Assembly (NCBI GenBank): GCA_965229095.1
Contig: OZ245855.1
Span: 806,001-870,000, forward strand
Source of the DNA: Taibaiella sp965229095
Lineage (GTDB): Bacteria; Bacteroidota; Bacteroidia; Chitinophagales; Chitinophagaceae
DNA: 64,000 nucleotides
Direction of reading: 5' to 3'
Below the pieces are notes generated by a model. It made no database searches. It worked only from the letters and a program-made list of their open reading frames with translations, and was not told where the DNA came from. The position numbers and the translations under genes were made by a program. The first letter of the stretch is position 1. Each line of letters starts with the position of its first letter. This document shows positions 8,922 to 16,925 of this stretch, in pieces.

Positions 8922-8937
8922 TTACGTTATTTCGTAA
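8922..8937. promoter_or_regulatory. Operator palindrome TTACG-N6-CGTAA (copy 1)
   Basis: The sequence TTACG TTATTT CGTAA is a perfect 5-bp inverted repeat around a 6-bp centre, in the gap between the lipoprotein hydrolase and the sigma-54 activator. Copy 2 lies 45 bp away (8967-8982) and a third near 21719. A degenerate copy (CTATG CCATTT CGTAA) is at 8860-8875. The right half with its TTT is identical in all four. It is probably the binding site of the activator encoded next to it. Confidence 0.6.
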
Positions 8938-8966
8938 AATTATGCGCAAGGGATGCTGGGGTTTAT

Positions 8967-8982
8967 TTACGATATTTCGTAA
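8967..8982. promoter_or_regulatory. Operator palindrome TTACG-N6-CGTAA (copy 2)
   Basis: TTACG ATATTT CGTAA lies just 9 bp before the chosen ATG (8991) of the sigma-54 activator. A protein bound here could also repress the activator's own transcription or translation, while activating the divergent hydrolase from a distance. The core is identical to the copy at 21719 except for the last base. Confidence 0.6.
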
Positions 8983-8990
8983 CATTGCAC

Positions 8991-10667
8991 ATGCCCAGGA
9001 ACAAGCTGATATCCCCCTCGGATAAGGGATTAAATCCGGATAAAGACAAGCGCGACGGTGTGTCTGACAGGCTCCTTCAGAAACAGGCGGAGCAAACGAT
9101 TTTATTATGTGTGGCTGCCCGGATCGCAGCGGCCAGGAGCCGCCGGGATCTTTGGGATATTATTAATTCGGAGATACTCGACCTTTTTGGCGGTATGTAT
9201 TATACGCTCTGTCTTTTGCAGGAGGATGGTGTAACGCATACACCTTTTTTGCACAGCCTGGGCCAGATCTTTGAAAAGGACAATAAGGAAAATCCCATAC
9301 TTCACGATCTGCACCCGGTAAATGATGGAATATTTGATGCAGCCCTAAGTGCTGAAATGCCGCTGATCTTTACCATAAATGAGCTGGTAAAGCGGCAAAG
9401 TGTGCCGGCTTATGTATTTAAATGGCAAAAGCTGGGCATTAGAGAACTGATGGTGGTTAAAATAACCAACGGGAATCAGAACCGGGGCGTTTTATACATC
9501 TATACAAAAGACGAAGGGGCATTTATCCCGGACAAGTTCGGCCTGCTGACGGGTGTTGCGGATTTGCTGGGAACATGTGTATGCAATGTGCTGGCCAATG
9601 AAAAGATCGAGCAGCAGCTGGAGGAAATCAAACGATATAAGCAGCAGCTGGAGGAGGAAAATCTTTATTTGCTGGAAGAGCAGAAGCAGGCAGGCAATTT
9701 TTTTGACCTGATCGGCACCTCAGAGGAGATCAGGAAAGTGTACCGCCTGGTATCTCAGGTTGCAGCTTCCGATTCAACCGTTCTTTTGCTGGGAGAGACA
9801 GGTACGGGCAAAGAACTGGTCGCAAGGTCCATACATGAAGCTTCTTCCCGGAAAGATAAGCTCATGATCAAAGTGAACTGTGCTGCGATGCCGGCCAACC
9901 TGATCGAAAGCGAATTGTTTGGTCATGAGAAAGGCAGCTTTACCGGGGCGACGGACCGGCGCCTGGGCAAATTTGAGCTGGCCAATAACAGTACGCTTTT
10001 CCTGGACGAGATCGGAGAGCTTCCGCCTGACTTGCAGGCCAAGCTGTTGCGCGTGTTGCAGGAACGGGAGATCGAGCGCATAGGTGGTAAAGGAACCATA
10101 AAAGTAAATGTCCGCATTATAGCTGCCACGAACAGGAACCTGGAGAAGGAGGTAGGAGCCAGCCGTTTCCGGAGCGATCTTTTCTATCGCCTGAATGTGT
10201 TTCCTATTACCTTACCACCATTGCGTAAGCGAAAGGAGGATATTCCTGCGCTGGTATCCTATTTTATTGAAAAATATTCGAGGAATGCCGGCAAGCAGAT
10301 ATCCAATATTTCGAACAGTGCCATGCAGAAACTGATGTCCTATTCCTGGCCGGGGAATATCCGCGAGCTGGAACACCTGATCGAGCGAACAGTTCTACTG
10401 ACCAACAGTAAAACAATACGGAATGTACAATTGCCGTCTTCCGGCCAGGAGCTGCACCCGGATGGAAGCGACGGAAAGATCCGGCCACTGGAGGATATGG
10501 AGCGTGACTATATCCTGAAAGCGTTGAAAGCATCCGGTGGCCGGATCTCGGGAAATTATGGGGCTGCACTGAAGCTAAAGCTGCCTGCCACAACCCTGAT
10601 ATCCAAAATGAAAAAGCTGGGTATCCGTAAGGAGCATTTTATTGTTACAGGTACTAATGCGGATTAA
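8991..10667 (+). CDS. Sigma-54-dependent activator with GAF domain
   Basis: An enhancer-binding protein of 558 residues. A GAF-like sensor spans about residues 30-200, followed by a Gln/Glu-rich coiled coil. The AAA+ domain has Walker A GETGTGKELVARS, a GAFTGA-loop variant GSFTGA, Walker B TLFLDEIGEL, and the sensor segment VRIIAATNRNLEKE. A Fis-type helix-turn-helix closes the protein. The ATG at 8991 is chosen because the longer open frame from 8775 would overlap the divergent gene and contain the two palindromes. The GAF ligand is unknown. Confidence 0.9.
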   Translation: MPRNKLISPSDKGLNPDKDKRDGVSDRLLQKQAEQTILLCVAARIAAARSRRDLWDIINSEILDLFGGMYYTLCLLQEDGVTHTPFLHSLGQIFEKDNKENPILHDLHPVNDGIFDAALSAEMPLIFTINELVKRQSVPAYVFKWQKLGIRELMVVKITNGNQNRGVLYIYTKDEGAFIPDKFGLLTGVADLLGTCVCNVLANEKIEQQLEEIKRYKQQLEEENLYLLEEQKQAGNFFDLIGTSEEIRKVYRLVSQVAASDSTVLLLGETGTGKELVARSIHEASSRKDKLMIKVNCAAMPANLIESELFGHEKGSFTGATDRRLGKFELANNSTLFLDEIGELPPDLQAKLLRVLQEREIERIGGKGTIKVNVRIIAATNRNLEKEVGASRFRSDLFYRLNVFPITLPPLRKRKEDIPALVSYFIEKYSRNAGKQISNISNSAMQKLMSYSWPGNIRELEHLIERTVLLTNSKTIRNVQLPSSGQELHPDGSDGKIRPLEDMERDYILKALKASGGRISGNYGAALKLKLPATTLISKMKKLGIRKEHFIVTGTNAD

Positions 10668-10677
10668 GATTTCGTCT

Positions 10678-11307
10678 TTAAGATGCTCCCTTTTTCCTTG
10701 TCAGATCAAGTTTCCCCGAAGTAAAAGCCCAATAGGTCCATAGACCGGCGCATAATACCAGCGAAATGCCCGGCAGTATAAAAGAGCAGGCGAATGCGGC
10801 GAGGTGCACCGGAAGGCCATACAGATAGTTTCGACGGATGGCTTCAACTCCCTTTTGTGTGATCTCAGGTCGCAACAGCTCTTTGTTCTTACTGGCGATC
10901 CACCACAGGAGATTAAAGGAAAGATTGATCAGAACAAACAATCCGGTATAAATGGCAACGACTACTTTGGCCGAAGAGCTGTTGAGGTAAAGAGCCAGCA
11001 GGGCCGTCGGGTACGATATGCAGGTGGCCAGGAAAAGGATCAGTCCGTTGCTGAACATAAGCGCTGTCGTACGCTTATAAATCTGTTTGAATAATTTGTG
11101 GTGATTGACCCACATGATGAAGATGCTGAAAAAGGAAAGGGCGAAAGCCAGGAAGGAAGGCCATTCTTCTGAGATTTTTTTCAAAAAATCCGACGGGTTG
11201 TGAAAGCTGTCCCTGGCCGGCACATGCAGTTCCAGTACCAATAGGGTGATCGCAATGGCAAATACCGCATCACTGAATGCTTCTATTCTTGCTGTTTCTT
11301 TTTCCAT
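10678..11307 (-). CDS. TMEM175-like (DUF1211) membrane protein
   Basis: A protein of 209 residues with about six transmembrane helices. The first helix carries the family motif RIEAFSDAVFAIAITLLVLE, whose FSD residues line the pore in TMEM175 potassium channels. Bacterial members are probable K+-permeable channels. It is the last gene of a long co-directional minus-strand run, 24 bp after the GNAT gene. It converges on the sigma-54 activator, leaving 10 bp between stops. Confidence 0.86.
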   Translation of the reverse strand: MEKETARIEAFSDAVFAIAITLLVLELHVPARDSFHNPSDFLKKISEEWPSFLAFALSFFSIFIMWVNHHKLFKQIYKRTTALMFSNGLILFLATCISYPTALLALYLNSSSAKVVVAIYTGLFVLINLSFNLLWWIASKNKELLRPEITQKGVEAIRRNYLYGLPVHLAAFACSFILPGISLVLCAGLWTYWAFTSGKLDLTRKKGAS

Positions 11308-11331
11308 GTTCTAAAAATCGGGGTATTATTG

Positions 11332-11628
11332 TTACGGGTTGCCGGGATGGTATGCCGGATCTAATTGATGCCGGTACTCCGGATGTTTTTTTATAAACCC
11401 GGAAACGAACGGACAATAGATCATTACAGGCCTTTTGATACTTTCTGCATAGGCAAAAGCTTCTTGGGCAAGTGCTGTTGCAATACCCTGCCCTTTCAAC
11501 TGCTCGGGGACATAGGTGTGCATGAAGGCGATGCTGCGCTTATAAAAACGGTATACCAGGTAAGCTTTTAGTCCGTTTGTTTCATATTCTAATTGTTGTT
11601 CGCCGGAGTTATTTGTAATGATTATCAT
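11332..11628 (-). CDS. GNAT-like N-acetyltransferase (YjdJ type)
   Basis: A short protein of 98 residues with the minimal GNAT fold of the YjdJ/Gtl3 group: beta strands, then TYVPEQLKGQGIATALAQEA, matching the acetyl-CoA loop Q/R-x-x-G-x-G/A. The pyrophosphate loop is KGQGIA. The substrate is unknown. It is inserted between the NtrC-type regulator and the TMEM175-like gene with gaps of 18 and 24 bp, so it is probably cotranscribed with them. Confidence 0.82.
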   Translation of the reverse strand: MIIITNNSGEQQLEYETNGLKAYLVYRFYKRSIAFMHTYVPEQLKGQGIATALAQEAFAYAESIKRPVMIYCPFVSGFIKKHPEYRHQLDPAYHPGNP

Positions 11629-11646
11629 GGCTTACCCATTTAAAGT

Positions 11647-13002
11647 TTAGTTGTAACCGGACTGTATGCCCAGTTTCTTCATCTTTGAATATAGTGTTTG
11701 TGCAGGAATTCCCAGAAGAACGGCCGCCCCGGAACTCCCGGAAACTCTTCCGTTAGCCACCTTCAGCGCTTTCAGGATATGGTTCTTTTCCATTTGCTCG
11801 AGCGTTTCTATGCCACCTGCCGCCGGCGAGGGGCGCAGCAGTTGTTCCGGCAGGCTGATCTCGGTTATCTGACTGGATTCGGCCAGGATGACCGATCGTT
11901 CTATGGTGTGTTCCAGCTCGCGGATATTGCCCGGCCAATCGTAGTTGGACAGGGCCTTTAACACCGGGTCGCTGACCTGGTTAACCAGCTTTCCCGTTTT
12001 CTGAGAAAATTTATGAAGGAAATGGTGCACGAGCGCCGGGAGGTCTTCCTTGCGGCAGCGCAAGGGGGGAAGCTCAATCGGAAATATATTCAGACGATAA
12101 TACAGGTCCAGGCGAAAGCGTCCTTCGGCAACCTCTTTTTCCAGGTTCTTGTTCGTGGCTGCAATAATACGCACATCGATCTTTGCCGTTGTTGCGCCTC
12201 CTAATGGTTCTATTTCCCGTTCCTGCAATACCCTCAATAATTTCACTTGCGCCTCCAGGCTCAGTTCGCCAATCTCGTCCAGAAAGATGGTTCCCCCGTC
12301 GGCCCGTTCAAACTTGCCGGCCTTTTTCTGATTGGCACCGGTAAAGGCTCCGCGCTCATGTCCGAATAACTCTGATTCCATAAGCGCGAGTGGCAAAGCA
12401 GCACAGTTTACCGTAATAAAAGGGCGGCTGCTACGGCGGGAGAGTTTGTGTACTGCCCGGGCAAACTGCTCTTTGCCGGTGCCGCTTTCTCCCAGGACCA
12501 GTACCGATGTAGTAGCGTCGGCTACGGCCTGCACCTTTCTCAGCGCGGCAGCAATGGCTGTGCTTTCGCCGATAATATCCGTTCCCAGGTCTGCAATGCC
12601 ATTGCTGTCCTTATTTTTGATCACACCTGTTTCCACATCATAACGGTAGCATGCAATATCCAGCATCACAAACAGATCCCGTTCCCGGAACGGCTTAACC
12701 AGGAAGCCATAAGGCTGGGTTGCCTTGGCTGCTTCCAGGGTGCGCTCATTGGTATTGGCCGATATGTACAGGAAAGGTATTTTCTGATCCCGCAGTTCTT
12801 TGGCAAGATCGATGCCGCTGGTTGGTGTTTTGAGCGTGATGTCCAATAGTACCCAATCGGGCTTTTTAAGCGGGATCAGTTTACGGGCCTGCTCTACCGA
12901 AGCCGCGATCCCACAGATCTCATAACGCCGCTTCATCAGCATCAGCCGCAGATCGTTGGCTACGATAAATTCATCTTCAACAATAAGAATTTTCTTTCTC
13001 AT
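11647..13002 (-). CDS. NtrC-family response regulator
   Basis: A protein of 451 residues. The receiver (residues 1-120) contains VEDEF acidic pocket residues, the phospho-Asp in WVLLDITLKT and the conserved Lys in FLVKPF. The AAA+ sigma-54 activator domain has GESGTGKEQFARA, HERGAFTGA and TIFLDEIGEL. A Fis-type helix-turn-helix is at the C-terminus. It starts 4 bp after the histidine kinase gene, so the two are a cognate pair. It shares architecture with the GAF activator at 8991 but keeps the canonical GAFTGA loop. Confidence 0.92.
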   Translation of the reverse strand: MRKKILIVEDEFIVANDLRLMLMKRRYEICGIAASVEQARKLIPLKKPDWVLLDITLKTPTSGIDLAKELRDQKIPFLYISANTNERTLEAAKATQPYGFLVKPFRERDLFVMLDIACYRYDVETGVIKNKDSNGIADLGTDIIGESTAIAAALRKVQAVADATTSVLVLGESGTGKEQFARAVHKLSRRSSRPFITVNCAALPLALMESELFGHERGAFTGANQKKAGKFERADGGTIFLDEIGELSLEAQVKLLRVLQEREIEPLGGATTAKIDVRIIAATNKNLEKEVAEGRFRLDLYYRLNIFPIELPPLRCRKEDLPALVHHFLHKFSQKTGKLVNQVSDPVLKALSNYDWPGNIRELEHTIERSVILAESSQITEISLPEQLLRPSPAAGGIETLEQMEKNHILKALKVANGRVSGSSGAAVLLGIPAQTLYSKMKKLGIQSGYN

Positions 13003-13006
13003 CTGT

Positions 13007-15271
13007 TTATTGAAAGAGGTTTAAAGGTTCTTTATGAAGGGTGCGGCATTTGAACCGGACGGCAACCGCTACGCCAGTTTCCCCGCTTTCCAGAAGGAAA
13101 TCGCCGTCGAGCTGGCCGGCAAGGCCCCGCATCAGGCTCATGCCCAGCGAATCGTGTTCGTCCTCCTTGATTTCAAAACCAATCCCGTTGTCACGGATGC
13201 TTAGTGTACATTGGTCCATAGTTGTTCTTTCAAAAATTACTTCTATAGTGCCGTGCCTGTTTCCCGGGAAAGCGTGCTTCATGGCATTACTGACGGCCTC
13301 GTTTAAAATCAGGCCCAGCGGCACTGCCTGCGCCGGATCAAGAAGGACGTGGTCGCTTTTTACGATCAGCCTGATCTTGCTTTCCGTTTCAAAACATTCC
13401 CGCATATAGCTCATTAGTTCTGATATATACCAGTTCATATCGATGCTGCCCAGGTTTTCCGTCTGGTAAAGCCGTTGATGAATGAGCGACATGGCATGCA
13501 TGCGGTGCTGACTGTTCTCAATGGCGGCAATGGCATCCTGGCTATCCAGGTACTGGCACTGGCTGTTCAATAAGCTGATCACGATCTGTAAATTATTTTT
13601 AACGCGGTGATGGACCTCCCTCAGCAGCCATTCCCGGTCGTCGATCAGTTTTTTTAATGCTTCGTTCTGCCGGTTGATCTCGTCCTGCTTGGCAACCAGC
13701 TTTATATTGGTCCGTTTTTTTAACCGGTAGCGGTTGTAAAGTAATGCAAGAAAAACAATGAGCATGCAGATGCTCCCTACAATTACATTGCGTAAAGCGG
13801 CAGCATTCCGGATGGTGGCTTCCTGTAATTGGTTTTTTTGCGTCAATAGCTTAATATTCTTGTCCTTTTGCTCTGTTTCAAATTGAAGCTGAAGTATGCC
13901 CATCTGTCTTACCCGGGTAATATTGGTCATGGAATCCGAGAGACTTTTGAAATTACGAAAATGCAGCAGTGCGCCGGCAGCGTTCCCCAGTGCGGAATCC
14001 GCACGATACGCGAGGTATTCACCTTCTATCTGTGTAGGCAGGGAAAGCCGGGTTTGTGGTACCCATGCATCAAATTGATCCAGCAGCGGAATGCCTGCCC
14101 CAAACTGGCCGGTAGCCTGCAGATAGCTGACCATATTGAGCCTTACGGTCTGCTTTACAGACTCACTCATATCCGGACGTTCATACAGGGCGGCAAGCTT
14201 CCTGTAGTATTGCTCCGCCATGTGATACTGGCGCAGGGCCAGGTAGTTTTTGAGATAGATGATTTCGGTTTGCGGAGATTCGATATCAGTTGCAGTTGTT
14301 TTGAATCTGTGTGACGCTGCCAGGGAGTCCAGGCTTTGCCGGTACTCGCCTTTGTTATACAGGGCATCCGCCATGTTTAACAGCAATTGTTTGACCGCTG
14401 CCGTATCGCCCGAGCGGGTTGCAAGGATAAGGCCATGCTTGTAATAGCCGATGGCCTGATCGTCGTATTGTACCGCCTGGTAGTTTAAGCCAACCCGGTT
14501 ATAGATGGTAACCATCAGGGGGCCTTGCTCGTGCAAGGCGTCTCCTGTTTGCAGGGCCATCAGGTTGTACCGCAACGATTCCACGAAGTTGTTTGCACCC
14601 TGGTAAGCCAGCCCTAACAGAGAGTACACGCCATGAAGACGTTTATAGCCTGTTTTTTTATAAAGAGACAGGGATTCGTTCAATACTTTTATTGCCTGAT
14701 CGTACTGCCGGTTAAATTGCAACAGATCGCCGATGAATTCTTTCAGTTGTGCAACGGCGCTGGTATTGCCCAATTGCGCAAAGATTGCCGTACCCTCCTC
14801 ATAAAGCCTGATCTTAACAGGAAGGTCTGAGGTAGTATTGCCATAAGTGCCGCCGAGTTCTATAAGCGCTTCTGCCTTTAACTGTGGCGTTCCATAGGCG
14901 GACAGTATCCGGACGGCTTCCAGGCTTGGAGCCCTTGCCTTTTGTGCTTCGCCCATCTGCCGGTATACTTTTGCGAAAAGTAACTGGCTGATACCGGTGC
15001 CGGCCGTATATTTCAATTTAAGGCTTAACGTTTCTATTTGTCCGGCGATAAACGAAGCCATTTGCATATCTTCCGGGTTCGCTCCCGGCTTGTCCATATA
15101 ACGTTCCGCTTCTTTTTTTAAAAAGGAAATGGTAGCGGTATCAGCATCTTGTTTTGTTGTGCGATCTGTTATTTCCTGGCGGTCCGCATGCGACTGTGCA
15201 TAAAAGACTATTGGTGTTATCGAAAATAACACCAATAGAAACAGGCGGCAATAAATAGAGCAGTTTCTCAT
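13007..15271 (-). CDS. Sensor histidine kinase with TPR sensor region
   Basis: A protein of about 754 residues. A signal-type hydrophobic segment opens it (MRNCSIYCRLFLLVLFSITP). A long periplasmic tetratricopeptide-like region follows (about residues 60-400), then a single transmembrane helix (NVIVGSICMLIVFLALLYNR), a coiled coil, and a HisKA_2-type phosphoacceptor LLREVHHRVKNNLQIVISLL. A HATPase domain with DNGIGFEI ends it. The ATG at 15271 overlaps the stop of the DUF1275 gene as ATGA, indicating translational coupling. The open frame extends 30 residues further upstream but overlaps that gene. Confidence 0.9.
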   Translation of the reverse strand: MRNCSIYCRLFLLVLFSITPIVFYAQSHADRQEITDRTTKQDADTATISFLKKEAERYMDKPGANPEDMQMASFIAGQIETLSLKLKYTAGTGISQLLFAKVYRQMGEAQKARAPSLEAVRILSAYGTPQLKAEALIELGGTYGNTTSDLPVKIRLYEEGTAIFAQLGNTSAVAQLKEFIGDLLQFNRQYDQAIKVLNESLSLYKKTGYKRLHGVYSLLGLAYQGANNFVESLRYNLMALQTGDALHEQGPLMVTIYNRVGLNYQAVQYDDQAIGYYKHGLILATRSGDTAAVKQLLLNMADALYNKGEYRQSLDSLAASHRFKTTATDIESPQTEIIYLKNYLALRQYHMAEQYYRKLAALYERPDMSESVKQTVRLNMVSYLQATGQFGAGIPLLDQFDAWVPQTRLSLPTQIEGEYLAYRADSALGNAAGALLHFRNFKSLSDSMTNITRVRQMGILQLQFETEQKDKNIKLLTQKNQLQEATIRNAAALRNVIVGSICMLIVFLALLYNRYRLKKRTNIKLVAKQDEINRQNEALKKLIDDREWLLREVHHRVKNNLQIVISLLNSQCQYLDSQDAIAAIENSQHRMHAMSLIHQRLYQTENLGSIDMNWYISELMSYMRECFETESKIRLIVKSDHVLLDPAQAVPLGLILNEAVSNAMKHAFPGNRHGTIEVIFERTTMDQCTLSIRDNGIGFEIKEDEHDSLGMSLMRGLAGQLDGDFLLESGETGVAVAVRFKCRTLHKEPLNLFQ

Positions 15272-15981
15272 TGTTCCGGTTTGGCAGTAGTGGCTATGCC
15301 CTGAAGATAACAAATTACAATGGCTACTCCCGGGATGATGATAGAGCTGATGCCCAGCCACCTGGCCAATATTGCACCGGCAATGCAGCCTGTCAAGAAA
15401 CCTCCGATGGTGATGATTTGCTTCTTAAAGCTTAACAGGGACACTTCCTCTTTGCGCCAGCCTTTGCGGATCAGACTACCCAGGTCGAGCGAGGCCTGGG
15501 TAACATTGCCGGTCATCATCGTGGTAGGTCCGTGGGTTTCTTTTGCAAACAGCTTCCCAAATGCGTTCTGCAGGCCCAGTGCAAACACGGTGGCCATAAC
15601 AATCAGGTACAGGTACACTTTTTCCATGGGTCCCGGTTTAAAAGAAAAAAATATACCGATTAAGCCACAAATGATCAGCAACAAGCCTTCCGTCAGCAGT
15701 ATTTTATATTTATGGTTCGTTTTTTCGACAAGCCAACCACCCGCCATTACGGCAAGCACAAATACCGGGAAGGTAATCAGTTTGATCCAGGAGTCGGCAT
15801 TTCCCGCCCCGGAAGAAACCTGTGCAGCAAACACGATAAAGTTGCCGGTGACATGCGCCGAAAAAATGGAGTCTCCCTCCACGAAGGTGGCAGTGTCGCA
15901 AAAGCCGGCGACCCAGGAAAGCAGAAAGGTTACCCAGCCAATACTATGTTTCTGTTCGATCATTACCTTTAATTTAATCAT
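15268..15981 (-). CDS. YoaK/DUF1275 membrane protein
   Basis: A protein of 237 residues with six or seven hydrophobic helices. The family motifs are WVAGFCDTATFVEG, AHVTGNFIVFA, LGLQNAF and MTGNVTQASLDLG. DUF1275 proteins are multi-pass membrane proteins of uncertain transport function. It sits between the Dps gene (24-bp gap) and the kinase gene (4-bp overlap), so it is part of the same transcript. Confidence 0.85.
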   Translation of the reverse strand: MIKLKVMIEQKHSIGWVTFLLSWVAGFCDTATFVEGDSIFSAHVTGNFIVFAAQVSSGAGNADSWIKLITFPVFVLAVMAGGWLVEKTNHKYKILLTEGLLLIICGLIGIFFSFKPGPMEKVYLYLIVMATVFALGLQNAFGKLFAKETHGPTTMMTGNVTQASLDLGSLIRKGWRKEEVSLLSFKKQIITIGGFLTGCIAGAILARWLGISSIIIPGVAIVICYLQGIATTAKPEQ

Positions 15982-16005
15982 GTTAAAAGAAGCGTTTTAC
16001 CTTAC

Positions 16006-16479
16006 TTACTCCAGGTGCGCCCGCAGCATCCAGGCCATTTTTTCGTGGGTCTCCATAAGACCGGTGATATAGTCGCTGGTACCTGCATCACGAAAAGCGG
16101 TGACATATTCGTTGATGTTCTCCCGCAGGTGGATCAGGATGCTTTCATGATCAGCCAATAATTCTTTTATATATCCCTGGCTGTCATTTTTTTCGCGGGA
16201 CTGTTCAGTAAGGTGGGTCAACGCGAGGTATTCCTTTAAAGTTGCCGGAGGATAATGCCCCAGGGAGCGGATACGTTCTGCCACTTCATCAACAATTTCT
16301 TCCAAAGCCTTGTATTGGCGCTCAAAAAAAAGATGCATGCTGTGAAAGTCAGGCCCGGTTACGCACCAATGCGCTTTGCGTGTTTTGGTGTATAGCACAA
16401 ATTCGTCCGCAAGTATTTTCCCCAGGGAATGGGATACCTCCGCGAGGTATTGTTCTTTGATCCCGATAGAAGGCTTCAT
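16006..16479 (-). CDS. dps: Dps-like DNA-protection ferritin
   Basis: A four-helix Dps-family protein of 157 residues. The intersubunit ferroxidase site is visible as KAHWCVTGPDFHSMHLFFERQ (His, Asp and Glu ligands) plus His on the preceding turn. Dps dodecamers oxidise Fe(II) with peroxide and can coat DNA. The ATG at 16479 (MKPSIGIKEQ) is preferred to the in-frame codon at 16581, which would overlap the DoxX gene. Its place in the run suggests an oxidative-stress theme. Confidence 0.9.
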   Translation of the reverse strand: MKPSIGIKEQYLAEVSHSLGKILADEFVLYTKTRKAHWCVTGPDFHSMHLFFERQYKALEEIVDEVAERIRSLGHYPPATLKEYLALTHLTEQSREKNDSQGYIKELLADHESILIHLRENINEYVTAFRDAGTSDYITGLMETHEKMAWMLRAHLE

Positions 16480-16486
16480 GTTGTTG

Positions 16487-16915
16487 TTATAATTGGTTAA
16501 AAATAAGATTGTCCAGTGAATAACGCCCTGCGCCTGTAAAAAGGAGGAGCAACAGGCAAATGGTGTACATATAAGGCACATCCCGCACCTCCACGCTATC
16601 CTTGCGGTGTACTACAAAATACCCGATGGCTGTGACCCCGATGGTGGGCAGGACTGCCAACCGGGTTCCGATGCCCAGTATGATCAGCAAAGGAACAACC
16701 GTATCGGACAGGGAAGCCACCAGCCGGTTCAGCTTATCAGGAAGATGGAGCGGATTAGGTACCTGTTCCCGCTGCCCGTTTTCAACCCTGAATTTTTTCA
16801 TTCCGTGTACACGAAACAGCTCCAGCGCCAGCAGGCACCGGAAGCCCAGCAGGGCAGCGTTATTGAGGTTGCTGCCCACATCGGAGTATAAAATGGTTTT
16901 CAGTATCTCTATCAT
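16487..16915 (-). CDS. DoxX-family membrane protein
   Basis: A protein of 142 residues with four predicted helices and the DoxX pattern: LGFRCLLALELFRVHGMKKF, VPLLIILGIGTRLAVLPTIG. The start is at the ATG at 16915, 10 bp after the amidohydrolase stop; the frame runs open to 17101 inside that gene and the extension is not family-like. DoxX proteins are thought to be subunits of quinol- or thiosulfate-linked redox systems. The specific role here is unknown. Confidence 0.8.
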   Translation of the reverse strand: MIEILKTILYSDVGSNLNNAALLGFRCLLALELFRVHGMKKFRVENGQREQVPNPLHLPDKLNRLVASLSDTVVPLLIILGIGTRLAVLPTIGVTAIGYFVVHRKDSVEVRDVPYMYTICLLLLLFTGAGRYSLDNLIFNQL

Positions 16916-16925
16916 AGCTTTTATA

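Noticed and set aside
8775..8990. 72-residue N-terminal extension of the sigma-54 activator
   Set aside because: The extension overlaps the divergent hydrolase and translates the two operator palindromes; the ATG at 8991 gives a normal protein.
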